The notes: a model not told the origin generated them from the letters alone. 64,000 bases of DNA from UBA668 sp038234785 (GCA_038234785.1 JBBQTC010000001.1:1-64000); one strand, 5' to 3'; counted from the first letter of the stretch, positions 40,921-50,437 are shown. Translations and numbers: made by a program.

Positions 40921-42194
40921 CAGACCGAGTCTGCCACGCGATCAGGTCCCATCGCATCGACCACACGTACCTCGTGGAACGCACCGACTGCCAGCGAAGC
41001 CGGCACCTCGATGATGCCGTCGATCTCGGGTGCCTCGCGCGTGCTGCGCGCCTCGCCGGGCTGGTCGACCAGCACGGTGATGGTGGATCCGATCGTGTCA
41101 TCGCTGCGCGTCGCGGTGATCTCGTCCTGCAGTTCGCGGAGCTCGGCCAGTCGCTCGTGCATGAGGTGGCTGTCGACCTGGCCGTCGAGCTCCATCGCGT
41201 ACGTGCCGTCCTCCGGGCTGTAGGCGAAGAAGCCGCACCAGTCGAGCTGCGCGGCCTCGACGAACGCCAACAGTTGGTCGTGATCCTGCTCGGTTTCGCC
41301 CGGGTAGCCGACGATGAAGTTGCTGCGGAACGCCGCACCGGGCTCCCGGGCGCGGATGTCGTCGATCCGCCGCAGGAAGCGGTCGCCGTCGCCCCAACGC
41401 CGCATGCGGCGCAGTAGCGGCTTGCTGACGTGCTGCAGCGAGAGGTCGAAGTAGGGCACGCCGGTCGCACAGATGGCGTCGATCAGTTCGTCGGTGAGGT
41501 CGCTCGGGTACAGGTACAGCAGCCGCGTCCAGGGAACCATCGCACTGACGGCTTTCACCAGCGGCACGATCGAACCGGCACCGAGCTCGTCGGGGCGGTC
41601 CTTGCCGTAGCTGGCGAGGTCCTGGGCGACGAGCACGATCTCCTGCGCCTCGAGCTGTTCGACCTCGCCGAGGATCGACGCGATGTCGCGGCTGCGCTGC
41701 GGGCCGCGGAACGAGGGGATCGCGCAGAATCCACAGGAGCGGTCGCACCCTTCGGCGATCTTGATGTACGCCCACGGCGACGACGACTTCGGCCTCGGAA
41801 GGTTCAGCAGGTCGAGCGTGGGGATCGGGGCCGCCGACACCGGGATCGACTTCTTGCCGGGCCTGGTCAGCAGGTTCACCGGCACGCCGAATCCGGCGAC
41901 CTGGTCGACCTCGGGCAGTGCATCGGCGAGCTCGGACCCGTAGCGCTCCGCCATGCATCCCGTGACCACCAACCGGGCGCCGTCCTTGCGCTGCTCTTCG
42001 AGCGCGAGGATCGTGTCGATCGACTCCTTGCGGGCCTCGTCGATGAACGCACAGGTGTTGACCACCACCAGGTCCGCGGCCGATGGATCGTCGGTGGCCG
42101 ACATGCCATCAGCGAGCAGGGTGCCGATCAGCTTGTCGCTGTCGACCTGGTTCTTGGGACAACCCAAGGTCTCGACGTAGAAGCGCTGACCCAT
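40920..42194 (-). CDS. rimO: Ribosomal protein S12 methylthiotransferase RimO
   Basis: This is a 424-residue radical-SAM methylthiotransferase. The N-terminal UPF0004 domain (YVETLGCPKNQVDSD, NTCAFIDEA, GCMAERY) supplies three Cys for the auxiliary [4Fe-4S] cluster. The radical-SAM core has CDRSCGFC, and a C-terminal TRAM domain (TITVLVD onward) binds substrate. The enzyme adds a methylthio group to the conserved Asp of ribosomal protein S12. The opening ETLGCPKNQVDS is diagnostic of RimO rather than MiaB. The ATG at 42194 begins the conserved MGQRFYVETLGC. Confidence 0.95.
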   Translation of the reverse strand: MGQRFYVETLGCPKNQVDSDKLIGTLLADGMSATDDPSAADLVVVNTCAFIDEARKESIDTILALEEQRKDGARLVVTGCMAERYGSELADALPEVDQVAGFGVPVNLLTRPGKKSIPVSAAPIPTLDLLNLPRPKSSSPWAYIKIAEGCDRSCGFCAIPSFRGPQRSRDIASILGEVEQLEAQEIVLVAQDLASYGKDRPDELGAGSIVPLVKAVSAMVPWTRLLYLYPSDLTDELIDAICATGVPYFDLSLQHVSKPLLRRMRRWGDGDRFLRRIDDIRAREPGAAFRSNFIVGYPGETEQDHDQLLAFVEAAQLDWCGFFAYSPEDGTYAMELDGQVDSHLMHERLAELRELQDEITATRSDDTIGSTITVLVDQPGEARSTREAPEIDGIIEVPASLAVGAFHEVRVVDAMGPDRVADSV

Positions 42195-42229
42195 GAGATG
42201 GCAGGTTACCGACCCCCGGCCGGGAAGCT

Positions 42230-43165
42230 CTAGAGGTAGTTGAGCCGAAGGCCACGGTGCGGCCACCGCATGTGCAGCAGGCGACCGGTGCTCGAGCACG
42301 TGATGTATGCGTCCCGATACTCGCCGCTGCCGTCTCGATCACCGAAGCAGATGTTCGTGGTCAGCAGGTCGCCGGTGGCGATGTGGGACACCGATCCGTC
42401 GGCCGGTGAGATCACGGAAATGCCACCGTTGATCAGGGTCGCGACACACACGTTGCCCTCGCCGTCGATCGCCAACGAGTCGAACAGCTGGTACCCCTCC
42501 AGACCGGCCAGGATCGCGCTGAGGTCGAGCGGTGCCGGCGGCACCGCCACTCCGGGCTCGCTGATAGTCCGCCGGAAGACGCGACCGGAGTTGGTCTCGG
42601 CCCAGTACACGGTGCTGCCGTCGGGCGACAGTCCGATCCCGTTGGGTCCCTCCACCGGGAACGCCTGTTCACTGATGAAGCTGCCGTCGGCCTTCGCGTA
42701 GTAGATCGCCGTGAGGTCGCTCGTGCGTGCATGATGGTCGCGGATGCCGTGATCGGTGAACCAGAACCCACCGTGGGCGTCGAAGACCAGGTCGTTCGGC
42801 GCTCGCAACGGGCGCCCGTCGCACTCGGTGTAGAGGTCCGTCACCTCGCCGGTCGTGAGGTCGACGCGTTGGATGCGCCCGCCGATGTAGCCCTCGGGGT
42901 CGAAGGCGCCCGGCAGTAACAGGCCACCGAGATCGACCGGGGTGAAGCATCCGCCGTTGTTGCACAGATACAGCGCACCATCGGGACCGATCGCCGCGCC
43001 GTTGGGTCCCCCGACGATCTCGGCGATCGTCTCCTTGGTGCCGTCTGGATGGACGCGGGTGATCCGAGGTCCGAACATCTCGACGAGGATCATGGTGCCA
43101 TCGGGCATCGCGATCGGTCCCTCGGGGAAGCGGAGGCCGGATGTGATCTCGGTGAACTCGGTCAT
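42230..43165 (-). CDS. SMP-30/gluconolactonase-like beta-propeller protein
   Basis: This 311-residue six-bladed propeller of the SMP-30 family shows LRFPEGPIAMPDGTM, GGPNGAAIGPDGALY, RAPNDLVFDAHGGFWFTD and EGPNGIGLSPDG. These supply the metal-binding Glu, Asn and Asp residues. Members hydrolyse sugar lactones or other lactones/esters. There is no signal peptide. It separates the rimO-pgsA-cinA unit from ftsK, so it belongs to an accessory insertion in the conserved backbone. Confidence 0.92.
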   Translation of the reverse strand: MTEFTEITSGLRFPEGPIAMPDGTMILVEMFGPRITRVHPDGTKETIAEIVGGPNGAAIGPDGALYLCNNGGCFTPVDLGGLLLPGAFDPEGYIGGRIQRVDLTTGEVTDLYTECDGRPLRAPNDLVFDAHGGFWFTDHGIRDHHARTSDLTAIYYAKADGSFISEQAFPVEGPNGIGLSPDGSTVYWAETNSGRVFRRTISEPGVAVPPAPLDLSAILAGLEGYQLFDSLAIDGEGNVCVATLINGGISVISPADGSVSHIATGDLLTTNICFGDRDGSGEYRDAYITCSSTGRLLHMRWPHRGLRLNYL

Positions 43166-43222
43166 CGGGCCATCGTGCCAGTGCGCGGATGACTCCGACG
43201 AGGCGTGCCGTTCAGCGCGGCG

Positions 43223-44131
43223 TCAGGTCAGCGTCACCTCGACGACGTTGATCGGCTCGCCGTCCTTGGGCGAGTACTCGAAGACCCGCAACGTGACCGG
43301 GCCGACGGTGCCGGCCGGCAACGCTTCGATGGTGTGGTCGAACGTGCCCCAGGTGCCGGTCCCGGAGGTGGCCATGGTGTAGCCCTCCAACAGCAGCGAC
43401 CCGTCTGCTGCCAGCACCTGGTAGTTGATGCCGGCCTCGAAGGTGTTGGACATGCCGCGGATCACGATCGGCTGAACCAGCGGGAACCCGGGCAGCGGCG
43501 CTTCGAGCAAGATCAGCGGCGACGTCAGGTCGGCGAAATCCAGCCGGCCGACGCCGTTGACGTCCAGTCCCTCACCGCCGAGCATCTCGATCGGTTGTCC
43601 GTCGAGCCGGAAGTACACGGTGTCGATGCCGTCGAACTGGGTGACGGTGAACACGACCTGCGACACGCGCAGCATCATCGACAGGCTGCCGCCGCCGGAC
43701 TCGAACGCGGCCGAGAGATCGACCGTTGCCGAGTTTCCGGCGACCTCCACTCCGTGCAAGGTCGTGCCGTCGGGGATGACACTGAGCAGGCCTGCGGCCG
43801 ACTCATCGGCGCTGGGGCCGGCGAGCAGCACGGCGACCGCAGCCGTAGGATCGGAGACCACGACGAGACGCCCCGCGACCGAGAGCTTCTCGGCCGAGAC
43901 GAAGAAGATCTCGACCGGCGAGGTCGCCTCCGGAACGGTGGTCGCCGGCACCGTGGTTGCCGGCATCGTGGTGTCAGCGACGGTGGTGTCAGCGACGGTG
44001 GTGTCAGCGACGGTGGTCGCCGACAGCGTGGTGACCGGCGCGGTCGTCGACGACGAGATCTGGGTGTCGCTTCCGCAACTCGTGGCGGCCAACAGTGCGC
44101 CGATGGCGAGGATTCGGATGACGTACTTCAT
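43223..44131 (-). CDS. GerMN/Gmad2-domain lipoprotein
   Basis: This 302-residue exported protein has a hydrophobic signal (YVIRILAIGALLAA) ending in a variant lipobox ATSC. A Thr-rich linker follows with three exact TTVAD pentapeptide repeats. A GerMN domain (about residues 75-185: VEIFFVSAEKL, VAVLLAG, LSVIPDGTTLHGVEV) is followed by an Ig-like Gmad2 domain (PLVQPIVIRGMSNTFEAGI onward). GerMN proteins act at the envelope in sporulation and in cell-wall-associated roles. No spore genes are seen here, so the role is unknown. It is 36 bases downstream of ftsK on the same strand. Confidence 0.9.
   Translation of the reverse strand: MKYVIRILAIGALLAATSCGSDTQISSSTTAPVTTLSATTVADTTVADTTVADTTMPATTVPATTVPEATSPVEIFFVSAEKLSVAGRLVVVSDPTAAVAVLLAGPSADESAAGLLSVIPDGTTLHGVEVAGNSATVDLSAAFESGGGSLSMMLRVSQVVFTVTQFDGIDTVYFRLDGQPIEMLGGEGLDVNGVGRLDFADLTSPLILLEAPLPGFPLVQPIVIRGMSNTFEAGINYQVLAADGSLLLEGYTMATSGTGTWGTFDHTIEALPAGTVGPVTLRVFEYSPKDGEPINVVEVTLT
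43968..44012. repeat. 15-bp in-frame tandem repeat, three exact copies
   Basis: Three identical 15-bp units (GTGGTGTCAGCGACG on the plus strand) encode TTVAD-type repeats in the linker between the lipid anchor and the GerMN domain. Exact identity suggests recent slippage and possible length variation between strains. Confidence 0.85.
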
Positions 44132-44167
44132 GACGCACCTCCTCACCCACCATGGTGCGCCTTCTGG

Positions 44168-46528
44168 TCATCGATTGCGATGTGCCTCTTGCAACAGCTC
44201 GAACTCCTCGACCGTCATGTGCACCTCGCGGGCCTTCGAGCCCTCGCTGGGCCCGACCACGCCACGCTCCTCGAGCAGGTCCATGATCCGGCCGGCGCGG
44301 GCGAACCCGACCTTCAGCTTGCGCTGCAGCATCGACGTGCTTCCCAACTGGCTGCGCACCACGAGCTCCATAGCCTGGCGCATGAGGACCTCGTCCTCGT
44401 CGCCGTCGGCACCGTTCCCTCCGAAGTTGCCGGCGCCGAGCATCCCATCGCCCTCGTCGCCCTCGACCCCGGACACGTACTCGACCTCGGGGGCCTGTCG
44501 ACGCCAGTGCGCAACGATCTTGCGCACCTCCTCCTCGCTGACGAAGCTGCCCTGGATACGTTGCGAGTGACTGGAGTTGCCGGGCAACAGGAGCATGTCG
44601 CCCTTGCCGACCAGCTTCTCCGCGCCCGGCTGATCGAGGATGACCCGGCTGTCGGTGAGCGACGACACCGCGAAAGCCATACGGGCCGGGATGTTGGCCT
44701 TGATGACACCCGTGATGACGTTGACGCTGGGTCGCTGGGTGGCGACGATGAGGTGGATGCCGACCGCACGAGCCTTCTGGGCGATGCGGGTGATGCTCTC
44801 CTCCACATCGCGGGCGGCGACCATCATCAGGTCGTTGAGCTCGTCGACCACGACGACGATGTACGGCAACCGCTCGTACTTGGGTTCCTCGCCCTCCTCC
44901 AGCACGATGATCTCGCCGTGGGCGTCGCGGTGCAGGTCGCCGCGGTCATAGGCGGCGTTGTAGCCGAGGATGTCGCGGAAGCCGACCTCGAACAGCACGT
45001 CGTACCGACGCTCCATCTCCTTGACCGCCCACCCGAGGGCGTTGGCCGCCTTCTTCGGGTTGGTGACCGGCGCAGTGAGCAGGTGCGGCAACTTGTTGTA
45101 CTGGCCCATCTCGACCTGCTTCGGGTCGATCAGGATCAGGCGCACCTGGTCGGGAGTCGTGCGCATGAGCAGCGACGTGATGATGCAGTTGATGCCGCTC
45201 GACTTGCCGGCGCCCGTCGCGCCGGCGATGAGCAGGTGCGGGGTCGTGGCCAGGTTGAGGAAGATCGACCGCCCGGCGATGTCCTTGCCGATCGCCACGT
45301 CGAGAGGGTTGCTGGCGGTCTTGGCTTCCGCAGACGTCATGATGTCGCCGAGGCTGACCAGTTGACGCGTGTGGTTCGGCACCTCCACGCCGATCGCCGA
45401 TCGACCCGGGATCGGGGCCAGGATGCGGACATCGGTCGCGGCCATCGCATAGGCGATGTCGCGATTGAGGCTGGTGATGCGGGCCACCTTCACGCCGGCG
45501 CCGAGTTCGAGCTCGAAACGGGTGACCGTGGGGCCGACCGTCATGCCGACCAACTTGGTCTCCACACCGTGCGAACCCAGCGAGTCGACGAGGGTTCGTC
45601 CTCTCGCCTCGACCTCGGCCTTGTTGATGGCCTGTGCGGTGCTACGCGTGAGGTAGTTGAGAGGAGGGAGCGACCACTGGCCCTTCTGGGCGCCCGGACC
45701 GAGCTCGAGCTCGGCCTGTTCGCCGGGACCCGCATCGGGGATCGGGATCGGCCTGGGCGACCGGAGGCGCTTCGGCTTCGGCGCCTCCTCGACGAACTCG
45801 TCGTCCTGGGCGAAGTCGTAGATCTGGGGCGTGTCCAACTCGCCGGTTGCCTCGCGGTCGCTCTTGAGGCTGGAGATGTCGCCGAAGACCTGACGGATCT
45901 TGCGCCCCACCGGGATCGCGACCGCGGCGAGGGCGGCGCCGACGTTGGAGAACGCCGTCTTCACCGAAACGCCGGTGATCAACAGCACGCCGCCGAGGAA
46001 CATCGCGGCGAGCACGACGATGGCGCCGGCATCGGCGAGGAGGCTGCGCAAGGGTTCGCCGAGCAATGCGCCGAGCCACCCACCGGCTCGCCCGAGCGTG
46101 TCGAACCCTCCCGAGATCTCTTTCGGGCCTCGGACCACGTGCAGCACACCGAGGATGGCGAGGAACGACAGGCCCCAACCGATGGTGAGCCGGAAGCGGT
46201 GAGCGCTCTGGCCCTTCTTGACCAGTGCTCCGCCACCACCGATGAGGGCGATGGGCACCACGAAGCGGCCGACGCCGGTGAACCAGCCGACGAACGTCTC
46301 GATGCCGCGCCCGAGCGGCCCGGCCAGATTGAAGTAGATGCCGAGGCCGATGAGCACACCGGCGCCGATCAACCCCAGGCCGAGGAACTCGTCCTCGCGT
46401 CCCTCGACCGCCTCTCGGAGCTCGGCCGAGGCCTGATCGCGGCGCCGGACGCCCTGTGCGGACGCGGGCGCGCGACCCTGCGAGGCGGCCGATTTCGACC
46501 GCTGGTTGCGCTGAGCCTGCTTTGCCAT
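44168..46528 (-). CDS. ftsK: FtsK/SpoIIIE DNA translocase
   Basis: This 786-residue DNA pump acts at division or chromosome segregation. Four hydrophobic segments lie in the N-terminal part (about 50-68, 88-104, 114-132, 166-188). A Pro/acidic linker follows, then the alpha/beta motor with Walker A GATGAGKS (436-443) and Walker B IVVVVDELNDLMM (about 535-545). The C-terminal gamma winged helix (SMLQRKLKVGFARAGRIMDLLE) reads KOPS/SRS-type sequences. The ATG at 46528 is preferred to a GTG at 46537. The linker is short, closer to SpoIIIE than to E. coli FtsK. Confidence 0.97.
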   Translation of the reverse strand: MAKQAQRNQRSKSAASQGRAPASAQGVRRRDQASAELREAVEGREDEFLGLGLIGAGVLIGLGIYFNLAGPLGRGIETFVGWFTGVGRFVVPIALIGGGGALVKKGQSAHRFRLTIGWGLSFLAILGVLHVVRGPKEISGGFDTLGRAGGWLGALLGEPLRSLLADAGAIVVLAAMFLGGVLLITGVSVKTAFSNVGAALAAVAIPVGRKIRQVFGDISSLKSDREATGELDTPQIYDFAQDDEFVEEAPKPKRLRSPRPIPIPDAGPGEQAELELGPGAQKGQWSLPPLNYLTRSTAQAINKAEVEARGRTLVDSLGSHGVETKLVGMTVGPTVTRFELELGAGVKVARITSLNRDIAYAMAATDVRILAPIPGRSAIGVEVPNHTRQLVSLGDIMTSAEAKTASNPLDVAIGKDIAGRSIFLNLATTPHLLIAGATGAGKSSGINCIITSLLMRTTPDQVRLILIDPKQVEMGQYNKLPHLLTAPVTNPKKAANALGWAVKEMERRYDVLFEVGFRDILGYNAAYDRGDLHRDAHGEIIVLEEGEEPKYERLPYIVVVVDELNDLMMVAARDVEESITRIAQKARAVGIHLIVATQRPSVNVITGVIKANIPARMAFAVSSLTDSRVILDQPGAEKLVGKGDMLLLPGNSSHSQRIQGSFVSEEEVRKIVAHWRRQAPEVEYVSGVEGDEGDGMLGAGNFGGNGADGDEDEVLMRQAMELVVRSQLGSTSMLQRKLKVGFARAGRIMDLLEERGVVGPSEGSKAREVHMTVEEFELLQEAHRNR

Positions 46529-46568
46529 TTGTTGCACGGTACCAAGGGGGCGCGCGCCGGACCGCGCA

Positions 46569-47132
46569 TCACTGCACCGGATCGACCGACTTCACCGCTC
46601 CGTCGGGCCCCACCAGGATGTCGAGACCCCCGCCACACAGGGCCGATGTGAGCACGCCGTACTGCACATTGCCCTTGCCGTCGCCGTTCACGTAGAAGCT
46701 CTCCAGGATCGCCTCGGGGATCTGCTCACGAATGGTGGCCAGCACCTTGTCCGGGTCGAAGTCGAGGTCTGCCTTGCCGAAGGTGCCGCCGGAGGCCGCC
46801 TGCCCCTCCGTCGAGGTCAGTTCGCCATCCACGTACAGCCAGGGCTGTGCGACGGCGCCGCCGTTCAACGCGACGAACAGGTTCACCACCCGTGCGGTGG
46901 CGTTCACCTCGAAGTACTGCTGCGGTCCGCCGAGTTGCGCCTCGAGTGCGTCGATGGCGGTCGAGATCGCGGCGACCTGCGGCAGGTCTGCGTCGGCCTG
47001 GGCAGTGCCGTTCGGGGCGCAGATCGTGACCGGGGTCGAGGTCTCGGTCAACGCGCTCGACCCGTCGCTGCATCCCACCGCCACCAGTACCAGGGCGGCG
47101 ACGAACCAAGCGCGACGACCACTGGCGACCAT
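46569..47132 (-). CDS. Small lipoprotein of unknown function
   Basis: This 187-residue protein has a signal peptide (GRRAWFVAALVLVAVGC) with lipobox-like AVGC. An alpha/beta domain follows: ADLPQVAAISTAIDALEAQLG, VNLFVALNGGAVAQPWLYVDG, and a FDPDKVLATI helix leading to a VNGDGKGNVQYGVLTSA strand. No family is recognised with confidence. The C-terminal region has the look of a periplasmic PepSY-like or NTF2-like fold but lacks a decisive motif. It lies 40 bases upstream of ftsK in the same direction. Confidence 0.75.
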   Translation of the reverse strand: MVASGRRAWFVAALVLVAVGCSDGSSALTETSTPVTICAPNGTAQADADLPQVAAISTAIDALEAQLGGPQQYFEVNATARVVNLFVALNGGAVAQPWLYVDGELTSTEGQAASGGTFGKADLDFDPDKVLATIREQIPEAILESFYVNGDGKGNVQYGVLTSALCGGGLDILVGPDGAVKSVDPVQ

Positions 47133-47195
47133 GACGGCACTCTCCCTTCCTTCGACGGACGCCGAAATCTATGTCGGAGCCCTGCTCGCGGCCAA

Positions 47196-48473
47196 TCAGG
47201 CTGCGAGCACGCGGGCCTCGATCTCGTGCTGCCAACCGATTCCGGTGCCGTCGATTCGGAACACCGACCAGCGCCCGATGGGGCCTCGAACCGTGGCGAA
47301 ACCTCGGGACTTCCAGACGTTGTGGCGGTCGCACAGCGGCGCACCGTTGTGCGCGGCGGTAGGGCCTCGCGCCGTGAACGGCACGGTGTGATCGGCCTCG
47401 CACTGCGACGAGGGCCGATCGCATCCCGGCCACAGGCATCTCGGCGCGGACAGCAGCACCGCCTCGCGCAACGCACCCGTGAACAGCCGCTTGCGGCGAC
47501 CGAAGTCGAGGACCACGCCGTCTGCGCCGAACACCACCCGACGCACATGGCCCACCAGGGCCGCTGCGAACGCCTCGCCGGGGTGGAGCACCCCACCGCG
47601 GTCGGTCTCGCACCGACGATCCGCGACCGAGGCCGGGTCGAGCGGCTCGGGATGCCCGCCCGCGGCCAGGGCGACCTGATGTTCGAACGTCGCCTGGTCG
47701 ACGACGATGTTGACCACCACGTCGCCACCGACGGCGTCGGAACCCGCCGCCGCGCGGAAGACGCTGACCAGCGCGTCGAACCGGCGCTGCGCAGACGTGC
47801 GCTGCATGAGCGACGGATTCATCCGCTCGCCGAAGCGATCGACGCCGTCGGCCCATTCCTGTTGCCACTCGAGCGTGGTGAACCGATCGAGGATCTCCTG
47901 GAGCTGGACGCCGTGGGCCACCGCACCGACGGCATCGAGGAACATGCGGTCGCCCGACAGGATGAGACTCGCCCGTCGATCTTGGTGTGCTCGGTCGCGA
48001 TCGTGTTCAGCACCATCGGCGTCGGCCAGCTGCTCCCACCGGCGCAGCACGGTGATGAAGGCATCGTGGTCGAGCTCTCGCGCGTACCGGACCAGCAACG
48101 CCTCGGAGTCGGCGAGATGCTCACGAACGCGCGGGTTCACCACCACGGCTGCCAGCGCGTGCATCTGCGCGACGCCGATCTCGCCTGCGCGCGCCGACAC
48201 GCCGAAGGACGGCATCAGTTCGAAGGCACGTCCCAGACGCGCGACCCGCGCCGCCTCGGCCGACGACCAGTTGCACGACGCCTGCCCCCAGCTGCGCACC
48301 GACCGGTGCCCGTCGGCGACGAACGCCGCCGACCCGTCGACCTCGCCGGCGAACGTGGCCACGGCGGCCTCGGCACGCCGCCGCTCGATGTCGAGCTGCA
48401 TCGCCCGCGCGCCGACCTCGGCCGGCGACATCTCGAGGATCTGTTCGGCGGTGGGCAGTCCGGACGAACTCAT
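47196..48473 (-). CDS. DUF222/HNH endonuclease-domain protein
   Basis: This 425-residue protein combines an N-terminal DUF222 helical domain (about residues 10-300) with a C-terminal HNH nuclease domain. The nuclease motif is complete: CLWPGC, ADHTVPF with the catalytic His, NGAPLCDRHNVWK. The family is abundant, multicopy and variable in Actinobacteria, and its function is unknown. It is not flanked by inverted or direct repeats here, so it does not look like a recently mobile element. The ATG at 48473 is at the usual N-terminal boundary. It is divergent from the sigma-factor gene over 95 bases. Confidence 0.92.
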   Translation of the reverse strand: MSSSGLPTAEQILEMSPAEVGARAMQLDIERRRAEAAVATFAGEVDGSAAFVADGHRSVRSWGQASCNWSSAEAARVARLGRAFELMPSFGVSARAGEIGVAQMHALAAVVVNPRVREHLADSEALLVRYARELDHDAFITVLRRWEQLADADGAEHDRDRAHQDRRASLILSGDRMFLDAVGAVAHGVQLQEILDRFTTLEWQQEWADGVDRFGERMNPSLMQRTSAQRRFDALVSVFRAAAGSDAVGGDVVVNIVVDQATFEHQVALAAGGHPEPLDPASVADRRCETDRGGVLHPGEAFAAALVGHVRRVVFGADGVVLDFGRRKRLFTGALREAVLLSAPRCLWPGCDRPSSQCEADHTVPFTARGPTAAHNGAPLCDRHNVWKSRGFATVRGPIGRWSVFRIDGTGIGWQHEIEARVLAA

Positions 48474-48568
48474 CGGCCCATCGTCGCAAAGGGGTGTGAC
48501 AGAGTTCGCGGCCGGACGGCACACACGCCCGGTGGCGGATCTCATCTCCGTGCGGCATCGTACGTGCA

Positions 48569-49024
48569 GTGGATCACCGCGATGAGGAGCTGTACGAGAA
48601 GCACGCCGACGAGCTGATCCGTTTCGCCACAACTCTGGTCGGCCCGTCGCTCGCCGAGGACGTCGTGGCAGACGCAGTGCTCCGGGCCATGACCTCGCCC
48701 ACATGGGCAAGCGTCGGCACACCCCGGGCGTACCTCTTCCGCTCGGTGATGAACGAGGCCAGGATGCTCGGGCGCGGCAACGGCCGACGGGCCCGACGCG
48801 AGCGCCTCGTCGCCGGCAGTGCGACCACCGACGCCGTCACCATCAGCATCGAGGTCCGCGACGCGATGGCCCAACTCTCGGTGCGGGAACGGTCGGTGCT
48901 GTACCTCGCGTACTGGCACGACCTTCCGGTCGACGAGATCGCCGCGACGCTCGGACTCTCACGTCGGAGCACCGAGCGCGCACTGACCGATGCCCGCCGA
49001 ACGCTCGAGGAGCGACTCGCATGA
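48569..49024 (+). CDS. ECF-type RNA polymerase sigma factor
   Basis: This 151-residue protein has sigma region 2 (ADELIRFATTLVGPSLAEDVVADAV, with PRAYLFRSVMNEAR) and region 4 (LSVRERSVLYLAYWHDLPVDEIAATLGLS with RRSTERALTDARRTLEERL). The -10 and -35 recognition helices are both present. The start is a GTG at 48569. Its stop overlaps the ATG of the next gene (ATGA), which encodes a single-pass membrane protein likely acting as its regulator. No promoter motif matching an autoregulated ECF gene could be recognised by eye. Confidence 0.9.
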   Translation: MDHRDEELYEKHADELIRFATTLVGPSLAEDVVADAVLRAMTSPTWASVGTPRAYLFRSVMNEARMLGRGNGRRARRERLVAGSATTDAVTISIEVRDAMAQLSVRERSVLYLAYWHDLPVDEIAATLGLSRRSTERALTDARRTLEERLA

Positions 49025-50415
49025 ACGAACCCCACTGGTCACCCGAGGTCGCCCGAGCGATGCACGAGTTCGGTAACGCCGCGCCGCTTCCACCGACGGC
49101 CTCCCGCGTGAGCGAGCGTCAGAAGCCCGGGCGGCGGCGTCCGATCACGGTCTCGCTCATCGCTGCGGCACTTGCCCTCGCAGGGGTCATCGGCACCATC
49201 GCGCTCGTCACCCGCGACAGAAGCGCCCAGGTCGGCACGACTGAGATCGTCGTGCACCACGAGCGGTACGCGGTGAGCGTGACCGCTCGACTCGAATGCG
49301 ACACCCCCATCGACCCGGCGGGCACGTTCGACGCGATGACGATCGACACCTGGTCCGACCGCGCCGGTCGTCAATGGCGCAGCCGGGTGACATACCCCGA
49401 CGGCACCACCCTTGACACGATCGTTCGAGGGAGTGTCATCTATCCCGTCGAGCAGTTCCAGCAAGGCGAGCGTCGGGACCGGGCGGTGGGGTGCGTCGGC
49501 CCGAACGACGAGCCGTTCGTCCTCGCCGGTGCCGACCCGTTCTTCACGCTGACGCTCGCCCCCGACCTCGCACCCGACGAGTTCCCGTACGTCCGCCTGT
49601 ACAACCAGGTGGGCGCTCTGGTGGACGTCCACGGAACGGACAGCCAGGGGCGCCCAGGTCGCGAATGGGAGCAACGCACGTCGGGTACCGCCGGATACGG
49701 CAACGACGCGAACCTGCCGGTCGAGCAGGTCACGCACTGGTTCGTCGATCCGGCCGACCTCACGACCGTCAACGAGCGAACGTTCACCACCACGGTCGAG
49801 ACGATGGGCACGGCAACGCTCGCGGAAACGCTGGTCCAGACCGAAGACATCTCGGCAACATCCGATCTCTTCTCCACGGAGGGCCATCGGGCCCTAGGTG
49901 GAACGCGCCGGCCGGCGCCGCCGGGTGCGGGGCCAGGGACATCCGTGGTGGCGTCCCCAACGACTGACGTAGCGCCCGATTCCACGTCGACCGACGGCGA
50001 CTGCGCCGGGGCCGATCTCGACATCGCCCACGAGCCACCGCTGTGGCGGCAGCCGAACAACGCGACATGGTTCCGGAACGGCTGCGTCGTTCGCATCGAC
50101 GTGATCACCGACCGTCCGGGACCGGATCACTGTGGCTGGGGAAGCGCTCGGGTCATCATCGTCGCGCAGCCGCTCGGGGACCGCTACACGACCGACCCCG
50201 TTCAATACGTCCGGGACCCAGCAAACGCTTTCGCAATCGGCCTCGACGCGGGTTACGACGGCAACGCCACCCTCCCCGCGACTGCGGGCGACACCGGCTA
50301 TCGAACCGACACCGAACAGCTCTGGACGGTCCCCGGCGACGACCGATTCATCTACCTCGTGCTCGACGGCCGAACCGAACGCTGGCCGAAGGGGGAGTCG
50401 CCCGTGTGCAGCTGA
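49021..50415 (+). CDS. Membrane-anchored protein coupled to the ECF sigma gene (possible anti-sigma)
   Basis: This 464-residue protein has a cytosolic stretch of about 40 residues (MNEPHWSPEVARAMHEFGN), a single transmembrane helix (about residues 43-65, VSLIAAALALAGVIGTIALV), and an extracytoplasmic domain of about 395 residues with a Ser/Thr/Pro linker in the middle. The distal part contains four Cys, possibly forming disulfides. No zinc-binding HxxxCxxC anti-sigma motif is present and the cytosolic part is very short. The translational overlap with the sigma gene suggests that it senses an envelope or external signal and controls that sigma factor (inference). I do not recognise the outer domain. 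Confidence 0.8.
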   Translation: MNEPHWSPEVARAMHEFGNAAPLPPTASRVSERQKPGRRRPITVSLIAAALALAGVIGTIALVTRDRSAQVGTTEIVVHHERYAVSVTARLECDTPIDPAGTFDAMTIDTWSDRAGRQWRSRVTYPDGTTLDTIVRGSVIYPVEQFQQGERRDRAVGCVGPNDEPFVLAGADPFFTLTLAPDLAPDEFPYVRLYNQVGALVDVHGTDSQGRPGREWEQRTSGTAGYGNDANLPVEQVTHWFVDPADLTTVNERTFTTTVETMGTATLAETLVQTEDISATSDLFSTEGHRALGGTRRPAPPGAGPGTSVVASPTTDVAPDSTSTDGDCAGADLDIAHEPPLWRQPNNATWFRNGCVVRIDVITDRPGPDHCGWGSARVIIVAQPLGDRYTTDPVQYVRDPANAFAIGLDAGYDGNATLPATAGDTGYRTDTEQLWTVPGDDRFIYLVLDGRTERWPKGESPVCS

Positions 50416-50437
50416 CCGCAGAGCCCGGCTCGACCGC

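Noticed and set aside
43205..46651. A 1,148-codon open frame on the plus strand opposite the GerMN and ftsK genes
   Set aside because: It mirrors ftsK codons in another frame and has no fold-like pattern, so it is not a gene.
47196..48473. DUF222-HNH gene as a mobile homing endonuclease or insertion element
   Set aside because: No intron, intein, terminal repeat or target duplication is seen. The family is a normal multicopy Actinobacterial gene type.
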